From contig NZ_JAHTLF010000016.1 of the NCBI RefSeq assembly GCF_024614185.1, forward strand, positions 434,001 through 498,000: a DNA stretch of 64,000 nucleotides, in the 5' to 3' direction. Below the pieces are notes generated by a model. It was given only the letters and a program-made list of their open reading frames with translations. It searched no databases and was not told the origin of the DNA. Origin of the DNA: Nocardioides carbamazepini. Lineage in GTDB: Bacteria > Actinomycetota > Actinomycetes > Propionibacteriales > Nocardioidaceae. Positions 1-8,573 of the stretch are shown here, piece after piece. The translations under genes and the position numbers were made by a program. Position 1 is the stretch's first letter. Every line of letters starts with the position of its first letter.

Positions 1-1115
1 GCCGCTGGGCGCAGGGCGGTTACGGACTCCTGGTCACCGGCAACATCATGGTCGACCGCGCGCATCTGGGGGAGCCGGGCAACATCGTGATCGAGGACGA
101 CCGCGCCCTGCCCCAGCTGACGGCGTGGACGAAGGTCGCCCATGACGGCGGCGCCCTGATCTTCGCGCAGCTGAACCACCCGGGGCGCCAGGCCAACCTC
201 CTCGACGTCGGCCACCGCCCCGTGGCGCCCAGTGCTGTCCCGCTGGCGATGCCCGGGGCCACCACGCCACGTGAGCTGACCGGCGCCGAGGTCGAGGACG
301 TCATCGAGCGCTTCGCGACCGCTGCCGCGGTCTGCGAGGAGGCCGGGTTCGACGGCGTCGAGCTCCACGCGGCCCACGGCTACCTGATCACCCAGTTCCT
401 CTCACCGCTCACCAACCTGCGCACCGACGAGTGGGGAGGCACTCCGGAACGGCGGATGCGGTTCCTGATCGAGGTCGTCCGGCGCGTGCGAGCGCGGGTG
501 AGCCCGGGCTTCGCCGTCGCCGTGAAGCTGAACTCCGCCGACTTCCAGCGCGGCGGATTCACCGAGGACGACTCCCATGCCGTCGTCGCCACGCTCGCCG
601 ACGAGGCCGTGGACCTGATCGAGGTCAGCGGCGGCAGCTACGAGGCCCCGGCCATGGGCGGTTCCGAGGCGTCCTCGACCCGTGAGCGGGAGGCCTACTT
701 CCTCGACTACGCACGGTCGGTGCGGCGCGAGGCGGGGTCGATTCCGATCGCGGTGACCGGTGGCTTCCGTAGCCGCGCGGCGATGGAGGAGGCGCTGGAC
801 GCCGGCGACTGCGACCTCGTCGGCATGGCCCGACCGACGGTCACCACGACCGATGCAGCAGCCGCCGTCCTCGAAGGGCGCACGACCGTGCTCGGGACGC
901 ACGAGATCCGGGCCGGGATGCGCCAGATCCTCGGCCGGTTCACCGATCTGAAGGCGCTCGACGGCTTCTTGAACATCAGCTGGAACACCGATCAGCTGCA
1001 CCGGCTGGCCCGCGGGCAGGAGCCGGACCTGGGTCGTGGCGCGCTGCGCACCGCCGTGGCCATGGTGCGCCGCAACGGCCGGGTCTCGTTCACCTCGCGC
1101 CGGGGGCTGAAGTGA
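1..1115 (+). CDS. NADH:flavin oxidoreductase, Old Yellow Enzyme family (5' truncated)
   Basis: The reading frame is open from base 3, so the start codon lies before the window. Old Yellow Enzyme proteins are FMN TIM-barrel enzymes that reduce activated double bonds or open rings with NAD(P)H. Visible family signatures are GGYGLLVTGNIMVD at the left edge, HAAHGYLITQFLSP followed by NLRTDEWGG (the classic OYE/2,4-dienoyl-CoA reductase-like block), and VTGGFRSR with GMARP near the C-terminal FMN-phosphate site. I see no C-terminal Fe-S/FAD extension, because the protein stops shortly after the barrel; this argues against a full 2,4-dienoyl-CoA reductase. The stop overlaps the GTG of the next gene (GTGA), so it is co-transcribed with the SDR, hydrolase and ligase downstream. 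The substrate cannot be told from sequence. Confidence 0.9.
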   Translation, partial: RWAQGGYGLLVTGNIMVDRAHLGEPGNIVIEDDRALPQLTAWTKVAHDGGALIFAQLNHPGRQANLLDVGHRPVAPSAVPLAMPGATTPRELTGAEVEDVIERFATAAAVCEEAGFDGVELHAAHGYLITQFLSPLTNLRTDEWGGTPERRMRFLIEVVRRVRARVSPGFAVAVKLNSADFQRGGFTEDDSHAVVATLADEAVDLIEVSGGSYEAPAMGGSEASSTREREAYFLDYARSVRREAGSIPIAVTGGFRSRAAMEEALDAGDCDLVGMARPTVTTTDAAAAVLEGRTTVLGTHEIRAGMRQILGRFTDLKALDGFLNISWNTDQLHRLARGQEPDLGRGALRTAVAMVRRNGRVSFTSRRGLK

Positions 1116-2008
1116 GTCGCGTGTACGACCTCACCGACAAGGTCGCCCTCATCACCGGCGGCAATGGCGGGATCGGCGCCGCGACGGCCCGCACCCTGCT
1201 CGATCGCGGGGCCCGGGTGGTGATCGCCGACATCGACCCGGCGACGCCCGGTCGCGCCGGCGACCTGCATCCGACCAGCGCCTTGGGCTGCGTTGCCGAC
1301 GTCCGTGACCCCTCCACGCTCGAGGCCGCCGTCACTCGGGCCGTGGACCACTTCGGGCGGCTGGACGTCGTGATCGCGAACGCCGGACTGCTCGCGAAGG
1401 CGGCCACCCTGCGCAACACGCCCACCGCGGACATCGAGGGCACCTTGGCGGTCAACGTGACGGGCGTGGCGAACACGGTGACCGCGGCGCTGCCCCAGGT
1501 GATCGCCCAGCAGGGCCAGGTCGTCCTGATCAGCTCGGTCTTCGCCTTCCTCAACGGCATGGGCACCATCCCCTACGCCATGAGCAAGGCGGCGGTCGAA
1601 CAGCTCGGGCGCGGCCTCCGCGTGGAGATCGCGGCCCACGGCGTCTCGGTGCTCACGGCGTACTTCTCCCTCGTCCAGACCGACATGATCGCCCGCGGTG
1701 TCGACGAGGACCCGGTCGTCATGGAGCTGCTCGGTGCGCTCCCCAAGGTGATGCTCAAGCGCATCACCCCGACCCAGGCCGCCGCCAGCATCGCCGACGG
1801 CCTGGAGCGTCGATCGGCGCGGGTCATCCGCCCGAGCCTGTGGGGCCCCGTGTCCTCCCTGAGGGGCCTGCTCGGTCCCACCCTCGACACCCGCTTCAGT
1901 CGCGACCGCCACATCCTCGACATCCTGGCCCGCTTGGACGCTCGCCCAACGCCCGCGCCGACGCCTGCCGTCACGTCCGCAGCTCCCTCACGAAGGAAGA
2001 AGTCATGA
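1112..2008 (+). CDS. SDR-family NAD(P)-dependent oxidoreductase
   Basis: A 298-residue short-chain dehydrogenase/reductase. The Rossmann motif TGGNGGIG is near residue 16, followed by a D-V-R cofactor/adenine contact region, an IANAG motif and the catalytic ISSVFAF...YAMSK arrangement (Ser, then Tyr-x-x-x-Lys). It probably oxidises or reduces an alcohol/ketone intermediate of the same pathway as its neighbours. The GTG start at 1112 overlaps the preceding stop by four bases. Its own stop overlaps the ATG of the hydrolase (ATGA), showing strict translational coupling. The C-terminus (last ~25 residues) is rich in Pro, Ala and Thr and is longer than needed for the fold. Confidence 0.9.
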   Translation: MSRVYDLTDKVALITGGNGGIGAATARTLLDRGARVVIADIDPATPGRAGDLHPTSALGCVADVRDPSTLEAAVTRAVDHFGRLDVVIANAGLLAKAATLRNTPTADIEGTLAVNVTGVANTVTAALPQVIAQQGQVVLISSVFAFLNGMGTIPYAMSKAAVEQLGRGLRVEIAAHGVSVLTAYFSLVQTDMIARGVDEDPVVMELLGALPKVMLKRITPTQAAASIADGLERRSARVIRPSLWGPVSSLRGLLGPTLDTRFSRDRHILDILARLDARPTPAPTPAVTSAAPSRRKKS

Positions 2009-2844
2009 CCACCACCTGGACGACCACGCCCAACAAGACGGTTGACGTCGACGGCACCTCGTTCGCCTACCGCGAGCTGGGCGAGCCCGGCGGCGTGCCT
2101 GTCGTCTTCCTGCACCACCTGACCGCCGTGCTGGACGACTGGGACCCGCGCGTGCTCGACGGCGTCGCCGCGCAGCACCACGTGATCGCCTTCGACAACC
2201 GCGGCGTCGGGGGTACCGGCGGCCGAGTGCCGACCGGCGTGGCCGAGATGGGAGCCGACGCCATTGCCTTCATCCGTGCGTTGGGCTACGAGCAGGTCGA
2301 CCTGATCGGCTTCTCGCTCGGTGGTGGCGTGGCCCAGATGGTCGCGCTCCAGGCGCCCGACCTGGTCCGCCGGATGGTGCTCGCGGGAACCGGGCCGCGC
2401 GGCGGCGGCGGCATCTGGAAGATGCCGTTCATCGTCGGGGCTGCCTACACGAAGGCGTTCCTGAGCCGGAAGGATCCGCGTCACTTCCTCTTCTTCCCGC
2501 GCACCACGGCGGGCAAGAAGGCGGCCAACGCCTACTTCGAGCGGCTCGCGGAGCGTACGTCCGGTCTGGACAAGCCGATCTCCCGACAGGCGGGCATCGC
2601 GCAGGTGCGGGCGATCACCAGCGCCGGCCTGCACCCGGCAGACGACCTGTCGCAGATCAAGATCCCGGTCTTCGTCGCCAACGGCGACAACGACCTGATG
2701 GTCGCCAGCGAGCACTCCAAGGACATGGCAGCCCGGCTGCCGGACTCGCGCCTACGGATCTACCCCGACTCCGGCCACGGCGGTGTCTTCCAGTACCACC
2801 ACGAGTTCGTGCCCGAGGTCCTCGAGTTCCTGGGTGCGAAGTGA
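2005..2844 (+). CDS. alpha/beta-fold hydrolase
   Basis: A 279-residue alpha/beta hydrolase. The oxyanion-hole region is VVFLHHLT and the strand-turn is FDNRGVGGTGG. The nucleophile elbow is GFSLGG (Ser), a late acidic residue sits in VANGDNDLMV, and the catalytic His is in PDSGHGG. The usual HG oxyanion motif is HH here. The ATG at 2005 is preceded by GAAGGAAGAAG, so I prefer it over an in-frame upstream start inside the SDR gene. It lies in the middle of the operon and likely hydrolyses an ester, lactone or C-C bond made by the OYE/SDR pair; the substrate is not predictable. Confidence 0.9.
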   Translation: MTTTWTTTPNKTVDVDGTSFAYRELGEPGGVPVVFLHHLTAVLDDWDPRVLDGVAAQHHVIAFDNRGVGGTGGRVPTGVAEMGADAIAFIRALGYEQVDLIGFSLGGGVAQMVALQAPDLVRRMVLAGTGPRGGGGIWKMPFIVGAAYTKAFLSRKDPRHFLFFPRTTAGKKAANAYFERLAERTSGLDKPISRQAGIAQVRAITSAGLHPADDLSQIKIPVFVANGDNDLMVASEHSKDMAARLPDSRLRIYPDSGHGGVFQYHHEFVPEVLEFLGAK

Positions 2845-3587
2845 TGGGTGGACCGGACTTCGTCACCGTCGACGCCTTCGGACGGCCGCCGGGCGGCCGG
2901 CTCCGATGGCGACGCGATCTCGCTCGCGCGATCGACAACGGTATCGGCGGCCTGCGTGGCGCGTCGGTGAACTACGCCAACAACGGCACCCACGCGCTCG
3001 TGCCCAGCCTCGTGCCGGGTGGGTGCGCCCTGGTGGCTGCCTGGGAGTCGGCGGAGGCGGCCGAGGCTGCCTTCGCCGGCCCGCTGCGCGGGGCCATCGA
3101 CGGTCCTGGCCGGTTCAGCATGGACAGCGAGCTCGTGCGGGTGAGGATCGACTCCGAGTCCGAGCGCGACAACTGGCACGGCTGGCGGCCCAGCGCCGAG
3201 GGGGCCGAGCCGCTCGCCGAGGGCGAGCCCATGGTCGCGATCGTGCACGGCATCCTGCGCCGCGGCCGGCTCGTCGAGTTCCTGCGCAACAACGCGCACG
3301 CAGCGAGCAGGGCTGCCCACCATCCCGGGCATCGCGGCAGCATCGACATCTCGTCCCAGCTGCCGTACGAGCACACGTCGATCAGCCTGTGGAAGACCTA
3401 CGGCCTGGCGCAGGACTTCGCCTACAAGAAGGGCGGGCACGCCAGCGCCATGACGCACGCGCTCAAGCAGAAGACCCACCGCGTCGGCGTCTTCCTCCAG
3501 GCCCGGCCCCTGGCCTGCACCGGCACGCTCGGCATCGACAAGCCGCCCTACCCCCGACTCCCGCAGGCGCTGCGCCCAGGACTCTGA
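2841..3587 (+). CDS. CrtA (spheroidene monooxygenase)-like protein
   Basis: A 248-residue protein resembling the CrtA family of heme-dependent carotenoid monooxygenases. Support comes from length and pattern: a CALVAAWES segment with nearby Ala/Glu repeats, a VRVRIDSESERDNWHGW core, a VAIVHGILRRGRLVEFLRN segment and a TSISLWKTYGLAQDFAYKKGGH block. The last parallels the 'SIW...FA...H..AI' region of CrtA. No carotenoid genes are nearby, so the operon context points to oxygenation of another hydrophobic substrate. Starts at GTG 2841 (overlapping the previous stop) or ATG 2844. Family assignment is from memory of motif layout and is moderate; a plain dimeric alpha/beta-barrel protein of unknown role is the alternative. 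Confidence 0.55.
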   Translation: MMGGPDFVTVDAFGRPPGGRLRWRRDLARAIDNGIGGLRGASVNYANNGTHALVPSLVPGGCALVAAWESAEAAEAAFAGPLRGAIDGPGRFSMDSELVRVRIDSESERDNWHGWRPSAEGAEPLAEGEPMVAIVHGILRRGRLVEFLRNNAHAASRAAHHPGHRGSIDISSQLPYEHTSISLWKTYGLAQDFAYKKGGHASAMTHALKQKTHRVGVFLQARPLACTGTLGIDKPPYPRLPQALRPGL

Positions 3588-3599
3588 AGGAGACCAACC

Positions 3600-5156
3600 A
3601 TGCCGTCCTACAACCTGTCGCAGCTGCTCACCCAGACTGCTGACCGCTATCCAGAGCGGGTGGCCGTCGTGTTCGGCACCACCACGATCAGCTACCGCGA
3701 GCTGAACGCAGCCTCCAACCAGGTGGCGAACCTGCTCGCGTCCCGCGGCATCGCCCCCGGCGACAAGGTCGCGCTCTCGTGCCCCAACCTGCCCTTCTTC
3801 ACGATCATCTACTACGGGATCCTCAAGGCCGGCGCGACCGTCGTGCCGCTGAACGTGCTCCTGAAGCGCCGCGAGGTGGCCTACCACCTGGCCGACTCCG
3901 ACGCCAAGGCGTACTTCGCCTTCGAAGGCACAGCCGACCTGCCGATCGGCGAGGAGGCCTGGCGTGGGTTCCAGGAGAGCGACGGCTGCACGGAGTTCTT
4001 CCTGATCGAGTCAGGCGCCGGCGGCTGGACCGACGGCGAGGGGCCAGAGCTCTATTCCACTGCTGTTGCCGCGCAGGCGCCGACCTTCGACGTCGTGGCG
4101 TGCGACGAGGACGACACTGCGGTGATCCTCTACACCTCCGGCACCACAGGGCAGCCGAAGGGAGCCGAGCTGCGGCACCGCAACATGCGGGACAACGCGC
4201 TCGCCGGCGTCGACCTGTTCCGCTCCGACATCGAGCGCCCCGACACCTATCTGTGCGCGCTCCCGCTGTTCCACTCATTCGGGCAGACCGTGATGCAGAA
4301 CGGCGCGCTTGCGTTCGGAGGCACCATCGTCCTGCAGCCGCGCTTCGAGGCCCATGCCGCGCTCGAGCTCATGGTGTCCCATCACGTGACCTTCTTCGGT
4401 GGCGTCCCGACGATGTACTGGGGGCTGCTGGGAGCACTCGACGAGAGCGTGGACGTTTCCACGCTCGCCAGGAACCTGCGAGTGGCGGTGGCCGGCGGGT
4501 CCGCTCTCCCCACCGAGATCCACAAGGAGTTCAAGGAACGGTTCGGGGTCACGATCCTCGAGGGCTACGGGCTTTCCGAGACCTCCCCGGTCGCCTCCTT
4601 CTCCACCTACGGCGAGGAGCCCCGCGTCGGGTCGATCGGGGTCCCCATCGCGGGCGTCGAGATGAAGCTCATCAACGACGATCGGTCGGACATCGCCGAC
4701 CCGACGGGGATCGGCGAGATCGCGATCAAGGGTCACAACGTCATGAAGGGCTACTACGACCGGCCGGACGCCACCGGCTGGGCCATCAAGGACGGGTGGT
4801 TCCGCACCGGAGACCTGGCACGCAAGGACGACGACGGGTTCTACTACATCGTCGACCGGTCGAAGGACATGATCATCCGCGGTGGCTTCAACGTCTATCC
4901 CCGCGAGATCGAGGAACGTCTCATGGAGCATCCGGCCGTCTCCCTGGTCGCGGTGATCGGTGTGCCTCACGATTCGCACGGCGAGGAGATCAAGGCGGTC
5001 GTGGTCAGGAACGACGGCGACCGGACGACCGAGGCCGAGCTCGTGTCCTGGGCCAAGGACCAGCTGGCGGCGTACAAGTACCCACGCATCGTCGAGTTCG
5101 CCGATGCGTTGCCCATGACCGCAACAGGGAAGGTCCTGAAGCGCGCCTTGGGTTAG
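3600..5156 (+). CDS. AMP-dependent acyl-CoA synthetase/ligase
   Basis: A 518-residue ANL-superfamily ligase that activates a carboxylic acid to its adenylate and then to the CoA thioester. Motifs appear in order: YTSGTTGQPKGAEL (P-loop-like A3), GYGLSETSP (A5), GWFRTGDLARKDDDGFYYIVDR (A7/A8 hinge), GGFNVYPREIEE and the catalytic-lysine end motif TATGKVLKRAL. The length matches medium/long-chain fatty-acid or aromatic-acid CoA ligases. A strong GAAGGAGA site lies 7-8 bases before the ATG. It is the last gene of the operon that begins upstream of the window and is followed by a convergent gene. It suggests that the pathway substrate or product enters CoA-linked degradation. Confidence 0.93.
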   Translation: MPSYNLSQLLTQTADRYPERVAVVFGTTTISYRELNAASNQVANLLASRGIAPGDKVALSCPNLPFFTIIYYGILKAGATVVPLNVLLKRREVAYHLADSDAKAYFAFEGTADLPIGEEAWRGFQESDGCTEFFLIESGAGGWTDGEGPELYSTAVAAQAPTFDVVACDEDDTAVILYTSGTTGQPKGAELRHRNMRDNALAGVDLFRSDIERPDTYLCALPLFHSFGQTVMQNGALAFGGTIVLQPRFEAHAALELMVSHHVTFFGGVPTMYWGLLGALDESVDVSTLARNLRVAVAGGSALPTEIHKEFKERFGVTILEGYGLSETSPVASFSTYGEEPRVGSIGVPIAGVEMKLINDDRSDIADPTGIGEIAIKGHNVMKGYYDRPDATGWAIKDGWFRTGDLARKDDDGFYYIVDRSKDMIIRGGFNVYPREIEERLMEHPAVSLVAVIGVPHDSHGEEIKAVVVRNDGDRTTEAELVSWAKDQLAAYKYPRIVEFADALPMTATGKVLKRALG

Positions 5157-5171
5157 CGACCTGATCGGAGG

Positions 5172-6833
5172 TCAGAAGCTCGGGCTGAGACCGACGGGCC
5201 GAGTGTTGTTCGTGACGTCGGGATCGTCGTTGCCCGCTCCGGTGACCGTCGCGGAACCGGTCGGACCGACGGCGAACATGACGAGGGCGAAGGGAGTCAC
5301 CGGGAGTCCGGGGACAAAGGGATAGCGACAGGTGACCGTGTCGAAGAAGTACGGCTCGCCGTCGGGGTCGCCCGACTCGATCGGCCCGCAGTCCCACCCG
5401 TCGGAGGTTCGTTGGACGAATCCGGTCAGCTCGTCCATCGAGAGAACGAGCTCGATCGAGAACGGCACGGCGGGCGAGCTCGTCTCAGCCCGGATGGGCA
5501 CGGTGAGGAGCCAGCGGTCCGCCGTGGTGGTGGGCTCCAGGGTCGGCACGTCCATCGCGAGGTCGACCGGCTGCGGGTCGTGCTCGGGCGCGGAGGTCGG
5601 CGGCGGTGGGCCCGTCGATGGTCCGGGGGTGGGAGTCGGGGCGACGAACGGCGCCGGCCCTGCAGGGCCACCAGCCGGGCTGCGGGGAGGCGTTGTCGGG
5701 CTGGGCGGAGGCGGTGCCGGGGTCGAGGGTAGCGGTGTCGGGGTGGGAGACGGCTCCGTCGGGGTCGGCAGGGTCGGGACGTTGGACCTTGGCGGGCCCG
5801 CCGAGGGAGCGTGATGAGCTTCGGGTGGGGCTGTCGTCAGTGCGGCTTCGTGCGCCTGTGGATCACGGTCGCCGGGGGGCGCCAGGGTCCGGGCCAGCAC
5901 GACGGCTAGCGCGAGGCAGAGGCCAGCGATCGCCACGACGAGCCCCGCGGTCGTGGCCCCGCCCGCCGCGACGCCCGGTGCGACGCCCGGCGTCGCCGGT
6001 GTGGCCTCCGACCGTCGGCCCTTCGGCCGCCCGCTCATGACCGGCAGCGACGCTGCGGCGAGCGGGCCGAGGATGGCCGGGCCGAGCAGCGCCCCGAGCT
6101 TGCTCGGCGTGAAGGACGCGAGTTCGAGGATCGCAGCACGACAGGAGGTGCACCCGTCGAGGTGCTGGTCGACCTGATCGGTCTGCCTGGCGCCCAACCG
6201 GCCGCGTACGTAGGCAGGTATCAGCTGGCGGACGCGCCGGCACGTGGTGTCCTCGGCCAGAGCGAGGTGCTCGGCCAGGTACGCCTGACGCAGGCCTTCC
6301 CTGGCTCGAAAGGTCAGCGCAGCGACGGCGTTGGGGGTGAGCCCGAGGAGTACGCCGATGGCGGCGGGCGATTCCTGTTCCACGCAGCTGTGCCAGAGTG
6401 CGACCTGCCACCGTTCCGGTAGTGAGCGGAAGGCGCGGGCGAGGACGGACGACTCGTCGCGCTGTTCGGTTTCGTCAACGATGTCCAGGTCGGCATCGAC
6501 CGTGGCGTAGTCCTCGATCCACACGAAGTTGCTGTCCGCACGGACGTGGGTGACATAGGCGTTGTGGACGGTCCTGAGCAGGTAGGGGCGGAACGCGAAG
6601 TCCGGCCCGCCGCCGCGTTGAAGAACCGAGTAGATGCGGGTGAACGCGTCGGAGACGATGTCGTCCGACGACGACTGCCCGACGAGCCTGTCGGCAAGTT
6701 GCTTGGCCGCGGCGCTGTGCCGACCGTAGAGAGTCGCGAACGCCGCAGCGTCGCCATCGCGTGCGCGCGTGATGAGTTGAGCGTCGCTCAGTTCATCACG
6801 CCTGCCGGCGGACAAGTCAGTCACAAGACACAA
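5172..6833 (-). CDS. ECF sigma factor fused to zinc-finger anti-sigma, TM helix and extracellular domain
   Basis: A single polypeptide of up to 553 residues combining a regulator and its membrane anchor. Residues ~28-105 look like sigma region 2 (AAFATLYGRHS, DDIVSDAFTRIYSVL, FRPYLLRTVHN). Residues ~130-190 look like region 4 (LPERWQVALWH, LLGLTPNAVAALTFRAREGL). A zinc-binding anti-sigma motif His224-x3-Cys228-x2-Cys231 follows. One hydrophobic helix spans ~294-316. Then comes a ~95-residue Pro/Thr/Ser-rich stalk and a ~130-residue C-terminal domain with two Cys. ECF groups with fused anti-sigma/TM domains are known in Actinobacteria. The start is TTG 6833 or GTG 6824; neither has a perfect Shine-Dalgarno. 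It is divergent from the GGDEF-like/surface-protein genes, which are its likely targets by position only. Confidence 0.85.
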   Translation of the reverse strand: MCLVTDLSAGRRDELSDAQLITRARDGDAAAFATLYGRHSAAAKQLADRLVGQSSSDDIVSDAFTRIYSVLQRGGGPDFAFRPYLLRTVHNAYVTHVRADSNFVWIEDYATVDADLDIVDETEQRDESSVLARAFRSLPERWQVALWHSCVEQESPAAIGVLLGLTPNAVAALTFRAREGLRQAYLAEHLALAEDTTCRRVRQLIPAYVRGRLGARQTDQVDQHLDGCTSCRAAILELASFTPSKLGALLGPAILGPLAAASLPVMSGRPKGRRSEATPATPGVAPGVAAGGATTAGLVVAIAGLCLALAVVLARTLAPPGDRDPQAHEAALTTAPPEAHHAPSAGPPRSNVPTLPTPTEPSPTPTPLPSTPAPPPPSPTTPPRSPAGGPAGPAPFVAPTPTPGPSTGPPPPTSAPEHDPQPVDLAMDVPTLEPTTTADRWLLTVPIRAETSSPAVPFSIELVLSMDELTGFVQRTSDGWDCGPIESGDPDGEPYFFDTVTCRYPFVPGLPVTPFALVMFAVGPTGSATVTGAGNDDPDVTNNTRPVGLSPSF

Positions 6834-7013
6834 GACGTAGCGATCCGCTCCTGCTTACGGAGAAGCCACACGACTTTCAAGATTTGGGACACATGCCGGT
6901 GTTGCGACGATTTTCACCCGTCGCGCGTCATCCCGTCGGCCTCCCGGGCGTCCTTCCCACCAGCACGAGTGAGAACGAGGGCATCTCGCCGAGAACCTGA
7001 GGGGAGAAGAGGC
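6834..7013. promoter_or_regulatory. Divergent intergenic region between sigma-fusion gene and surface-protein cassette
   Basis: A 180-base region between divergent genes, visibly less GC-rich than its surroundings (for example around 6868-6885 and 6905-6915). It must carry the promoters for both directions. I cannot identify a convincing -35/-10 pair, as expected if transcription uses an alternative ECF sigma factor. Confidence 0.4.
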
Positions 7014-7727
7014 GTGCGCATGCGAACCTGGACTCGAGAGCCTGGCGGTCGGGCCGAAGGCGGCACCCGAGTGGTCGACCGGAGAATGACCCCCCTCGTG
7101 GAGGCATACAGACTCGGCCGCGATCCCCGGCCAGCGGCCGCGGAGGTCGCCGCCCAGTGCGCTCGGGACGGGGAGTCGCTCGACGTCTTCCTGGATGGCT
7201 TCAGCGCCTGTCTGGCCGCGGAGGGGATGACCCCGCCTGACAGCGCCACGTGGAGGAGCGTGAGCCTCGCATGGGCGGACGCGTACTCGGCCCGGTACCA
7301 CCGGATCAGCTGCATCGACGAGGCATCCGGGCTGCACTCGGTGCAGCACCTGCAGAGCCAGGTACGGCTGCTGCTGGCGCGTGAGCCGTCGCGCCCCCTC
7401 CTGGCCCACCCCGGCGCCAGCACGTACGTCCTGTTGGTCGCCGAGCTGCCTGTCGAGCTCATGGCCTCTCCGCACTTGGCGATGCTGAAGGACGAGCTGA
7501 TCTGTCGGACACCGCCAGGGACGGTGCTCGCGGCGTTGTCGGGCAGGCGCTACGCCGCGCTGCTGCACCGCCGGCCGGCAGCAAGCGAGCTGGCCGGACG
7601 CATCGACCGCTCGCTCTCGGACCGGCTGGGGGTCACTGAGCGAGGCCATCGTCCCCGGGTGTGGACCGAGGGCCTGCCACACGAGATCGAAGGTGCCTCG
7701 CACCTCATCGCGGAGCTGGCTCGATGA
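7014..7727 (+). CDS. Uncharacterised protein with degenerate GGDEF-like segment (paralogue 1)
   Basis: A 237-residue soluble protein with no signal peptide or TM helix. Its centre has WADAYSARYHRISCIDEASGL followed by a hydrophobic/alternating region. This resembles the entry segment of GGDEF domains (D-x-LTGL), but there is no GG(D/E)EF active-site motif, so cyclic-di-GMP synthesis is not expected. It is clearly related to the next protein: both have a GESL(D/E)V helix, WADA(Y/F), and an (A/E)-x-x-(S/T)GL-x-SV-x-HL block. GTG 7014 is chosen because GGGAG sits about eight bases upstream; ATG 7020 is also possible. It is coupled to the next gene by an ATGA overlap. I do not know its function. 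Confidence 0.7.
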   Translation: MRMRTWTREPGGRAEGGTRVVDRRMTPLVEAYRLGRDPRPAAAEVAAQCARDGESLDVFLDGFSACLAAEGMTPPDSATWRSVSLAWADAYSARYHRISCIDEASGLHSVQHLQSQVRLLLAREPSRPLLAHPGASTYVLLVAELPVELMASPHLAMLKDELICRTPPGTVLAALSGRRYAALLHRRPAASELAGRIDRSLSDRLGVTERGHRPRVWTEGLPHEIEGASHLIAELAR

Positions 7728-8479
7728 CCGCGGCCTTCGGGCGGCCGGAGGGCTCATCCGACCGGGTGACGGGCCACCACGGGACAGCCGACCGGGTGCG
7801 GGCCCTGGCGACCAGCTATGCGGAGAACGGCGAGTCGCTGGAGGTCCTGTATGCGGACCTGGACCTGGTGATCGATGCGGGCGACCGCGCGGCGCACGAC
7901 GACCTGCTTCGGTTGGCGGGCAGGACGTGGGCGGACGCGTTCATGACCCGGCTCAACCGACTGACGTGCGCGGACCCCATCACCGGCCTGTCCTCCGTCG
8001 ACCACCTGACGACACACGTCGAGTGGTTGGGCGGGCGGGGCGGCGGCTTGGAGGACCGGGTGTTGGTGGTCGTCGACGTCGTCAGCAGACGAGACGACGT
8101 TGGTCGCCGCAACGAGAAGCAGTTCCGACGAAGGCTGCGGATCGCCGTAGTCGCTGACACACTCGACGCCTGGTTCGGGACCGCGGGTGTCGTGGGGGCC
8201 GCGGTGAGCTCTCGTCGGGTCGCTGTCGTGGTCCATCGGCAGGAGGCCCTCGTGATGCGGGCCGCCGACCTGGCGGAGTCGATCACGACCCGGCTTCGGC
8301 TGGCCTCGGATGGACACGCGGCGAGAGTCGGTGTCGTGCCGCTGCCAGCAGAGGTGGCCGATGCCGTCTCGATGATCCAGGACCTGGGGCGGCCGCCAGC
8401 GGAGCCGGCCCGCGCCGGCTCCGATGACCTCCGCGCCGATTCCGGGACTGTCGGCAGGAAGTTCTCGGGGCCCGCGTAA
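7724..8479 (+). CDS. Uncharacterised protein with degenerate GGDEF-like segment (paralogue 2)
   Basis: A 251-residue cytoplasmic protein, paralogue of the preceding gene. It carries TWADAFMTRLNRLTCADPITGL then SSVDHL, a closer match to the GGDEF opening DPLTGL. It continues with a VLVVVDVV strand and later a VAVVVH strand, but the catalytic GGDEF loop is absent. The tandem arrangement and ATGA coupling suggest the two products act together, perhaps as a heterodimeric nucleotide-binding or regulatory module for the adjoining sigma factor and surface protein; that is inference. The ATG at 7724 is preferred over an in-frame start inside the upstream gene. Confidence 0.7.
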   Translation: MTAAFGRPEGSSDRVTGHHGTADRVRALATSYAENGESLEVLYADLDLVIDAGDRAAHDDLLRLAGRTWADAFMTRLNRLTCADPITGLSSVDHLTTHVEWLGGRGGGLEDRVLVVVDVVSRRDDVGRRNEKQFRRRLRIAVVADTLDAWFGTAGVVGAAVSSRRVAVVVHRQEALVMRAADLAESITTRLRLASDGHAARVGVVPLPAEVADAVSMIQDLGRPPAEPARAGSDDLRADSGTVGRKFSGPA

Positions 8480-8573
8480 TGGCGGCGCGGTCTCCCCGTC
8501 CTTTCGAGGAGCTCGACATGGATCGGGCACGCCCGAACGAAACGTTCCGTCGCTTCATGAGGAGAACCACGTC

